From contig CAZYPH010000059.1 of the NCBI GenBank assembly GCA_964649095.1, forward strand, positions 1 to 13,848: a stretch of DNA of 13,848 bases, read 5' to 3'. This document shows positions 12,672 to 13,848 of the stretch, piece by piece. The position numbers were made by a program, and so were the translations under genes. The notes below the pieces were generated by a model, which ran no database searches, was not told where the DNA came from, and saw only the letters and a list, made by a program, of their open reading frames with translations. Source of the stretch: CAZYPH01 sp964649095 (GTDB lineage: Bacteria > Bdellovibrionota > UBA1018 > UBA923). Numbering within the stretch: position 1 is the stretch's first letter; every line of letters starts with the position of its first letter.

Positions 12672-13430
12672 ATGAAAGACACCCAAGTCATAAATCAAAT
12701 ACCAACCGTAGCTGATCTTGAGGGTGCTTATGAGTTTTTGCAGTTCTTTCATTACAACGAGCCGGGCAAACAGGCGCACACTCTCGAACAACGTTTGGCA
12801 ATCTACAGTAACTGGGCTCGTTTTGATGCGCGATTGGCGCAGATATTGGTGCGGTTTTTTGCGGAGAATTGGCCGTCTATCGATGCGAACTCATTGAATG
12901 CTGCACTCCGCTTGCAACAATGGCCACGGGCGTTGGGGCCTATTTTAGATTTTGTTTCATTGGAGTTTAAGGGGGAGCTTAGGGAGGCGCTTAAAGAGCA
13001 AAAAAAAATCTCTTCGTCACCTTTTGCCCAGTTTAAACGCGCTGCCATGTTTGGTTTTACGCGTGCTCGCCTGGCCGACAGCGCGTCGCAGTATTTTATC
13101 GGGCAGCGCGCGTTCGGTGGTCGGCTGATGCAACAAGATGCCGAGTTCTCGTTAAAAATCTATCGACGCTGGGGCTTTGTGTCGCGTGAAAATCTCTTGC
13201 CGCAAAAGGCGCGTTCTGCGCGTCCATCGGCCACGTTATTAGATGCCGATCAACGCCGTAGGTGTCTCGACGCTTTGTTAAAAACTCAGTTCAGAATCAC
13301 GGCGCGTCAGTACCGCCTGGCATTAGACAATCAAGTAAGTGTGCGCCAGGCCGAACTAGACCTCTCAAACCACCCGCGCCTCAAACCCATGGGCCGAACT
13401 AAGGGGCGTAGTTATGTGAGGGGAAAATAA
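12672..13430 (+). CDS. Unknown protein with winged-helix-like C-terminus, partner of the nucleotidyltransferase
   Basis: The protein has 252 residues. The N-terminal 180 or so residues are helical with no family I recognise (AYEFLQFFHYNEPGKQAHTL, then RFDARLAQILVRFF). The last 65 residues look like a winged helix-turn-helix: TARQYRLAL, then VSVRQAELDLSNHPRL, then GRTKGRSYVRGK, in which VSVRQAELDL would be the recognition helix region and GRTKGRSY the wing. It may bind DNA and act as the antitoxin or regulator of the enzyme encoded upstream. AbiE systems also pair a nucleotidyltransferase with a winged-helix protein, but there the regulator comes first and its winged helix is N-terminal. The start ATG has no Shine-Dalgarno and follows an AT-rich spacer, so this gene may depend on coupling. 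Confidence 0.65.
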   Translation: MKDTQVINQIPTVADLEGAYEFLQFFHYNEPGKQAHTLEQRLAIYSNWARFDARLAQILVRFFAENWPSIDANSLNAALRLQQWPRALGPILDFVSLEFKGELREALKEQKKISSSPFAQFKRAAMFGFTRARLADSASQYFIGQRAFGGRLMQQDAEFSLKIYRRWGFVSRENLLPQKARSARPSATLLDADQRRRCLDALLKTQFRITARQYRLALDNQVSVRQAELDLSNHPRLKPMGRTKGRSYVRGK

Positions 13431-13465
13431 AAAGAACATTTGGAGACAGCGCAGAGTGTTCCTGT

Positions 13466-13702
13466 CTAAGCGGCGTCGTCTAGTTTCTCTAAGCCTTCAA
13501 TGATGAGCCGGCGCATAATCGATTGGTACGGTACGCCCGAATCGAGAGCGATGCGTTTTAATCTACTAATGACCTCTTCAGGAAGACTTACGCTGGTAGG
13601 GAATTTTTTTTGGGACTTCTTTTTGCGATAGGCCTCTTTGATTGCTTTTGTTTGTAGCTGCAACTTTGAGTAACCTTTTTCATTCTTTACATAGTTCGGC
13701 AT
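13466..13702 (-). CDS. BrnA/CopG-like ribbon-helix-helix antitoxin
   Basis: The protein has 78 residues. Its C-terminal half is the ribbon-helix-helix: FPTSVSLPEEVISRLKRIAL, then SGVPYQSIMRRLIIEGLEKL. The N-terminal half is basic (Lys-rich, residues 6-33). ATG 13702 is preceded by TAAGGAG about 10 bases upstream. The gene overlaps the end of the toxin frame by 23 bases and should neutralise that toxin and repress the operon. It converges with the gene ending at 13430, and the 35-base gap contains only weak short inverted repeats (GAACA/TGTTC and AGACAG/CTGTCT). Confidence 0.85.
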   Translation of the reverse strand: MPNYVKNEKGYSKLQLQTKAIKEAYRKKKSQKKFPTSVSLPEEVISRLKRIALDSGVPYQSIMRRLIIEGLEKLDDAA

Positions 13703-13848
13703 ATAGATACTGCTCCTTACGATTCATCTTTCTGATGTGGATAATTCGGACCTTAAATTCACGTAAAGTAAAACAAACAAACACAGGCTTCTGTTCAGAG
13801 GTTGTGCCAAGTACGCCGTACCGTTGTTCGCTTGTTGGAGGGCTAGTT
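13680..13848 (-). CDS. BrnT-like toxin, C-terminal part (5' end beyond right edge)
   Basis: The minus strand is open from the right edge to TGA 13682-13680, giving 55 residues. The sequence RYGVLGTTSEQKPVFVCFTL, then REFKVRIIHIRKMNRKEQYL and YAE, matches the second half of BrnT: the R-Y-x-x-x-G strand, the hydrophobic VFVCFTLR strand, and the final RIIHIRKMNRKEQ-YAE helix. BrnT is a RelE-fold RNase that blocks translation. The overlap with the antitoxin and the order toxin then antitoxin are those of brnTA. The N-terminus and promoter lie outside the window. Confidence 0.85.
   Translation of the reverse strand, partial: TSPPTSEQRYGVLGTTSEQKPVFVCFTLREFKVRIIHIRKMNRKEQYLYAELCKE

Noticed and set aside
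1460..13848. Integron cassette array
   Set aside because: Modules lie on both strands, and I found no repeated attC-like sites between them and no integrase.

Overview
The window looks like a toxin-antitoxin and accessory-gene island in the chromosome of a Gram-negative bacterium. Taxonomy is a weak inference. Two large proteins with export signals, the moderate GC content and the dense stock of small toxin-antitoxin modules would suit a member of the Bdellovibrionota or a related lineage, but no marker gene settles it. There are no rRNA or tRNA genes, no CRISPR array, and no recognisable transposase or integrase.

Left part, 1-2960. A minus-strand gene for a large secreted protein runs off the left edge. 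Behind its start lie a short decayed copy of hipA sequence and a cluster of hairpins. Next comes a minus-strand AAA ATPase of the DUF4143 type, with a perfect 19-bp inverted repeat just upstream of its start.

Middle-left, 3036-5437. This is a minus-strand run of toxin-antitoxin genes and relics: a hipA pseudogene (internal deletion, 7-bp duplication frameshift, lost C-terminus), a fragment of an HI0074-like (HEPN) antitoxin, an intact hicA-hicB pair, a plus-strand remnant of a ribbon-helix-helix antitoxin, a truncated DUF2283-like fragment, and an intact RelE/HigB-type toxin with its XRE antitoxin. The last pair is preceded by a compact palindromic operator candidate.

Centre, 5540-8068. One long minus-strand gene encodes an 842-residue exported protein rich in proline, alanine and glycine.

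Right part, 8309-13848. A plus-strand cluster encodes a nuclease-like small protein, a DUF2283-like partner and an XRE regulator. It is followed by a BrnT/BrnA-like pair whose toxin frame has no normal start codon, a second AAA/DUF4143 ATPase, and a nucleotidyltransferase followed by a protein with a winged-helix-like C-terminus. At the right edge a minus-strand BrnT/BrnA-like pair is cut by the window end.

How the genes fit together: most are two-gene modules with overlapping or closely spaced reading frames. In the HicAB, HigBA and BrnTA modules the toxin comes first and the antitoxin second. Palindromes or short repeats sit where an autoregulating antitoxin would bind. Several modules are decayed, so the locus seems to gain and lose such modules repeatedly. 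The least ordinary candidates are the 8309-9601 cluster and the 12095-13430 nucleotidyltransferase pair.
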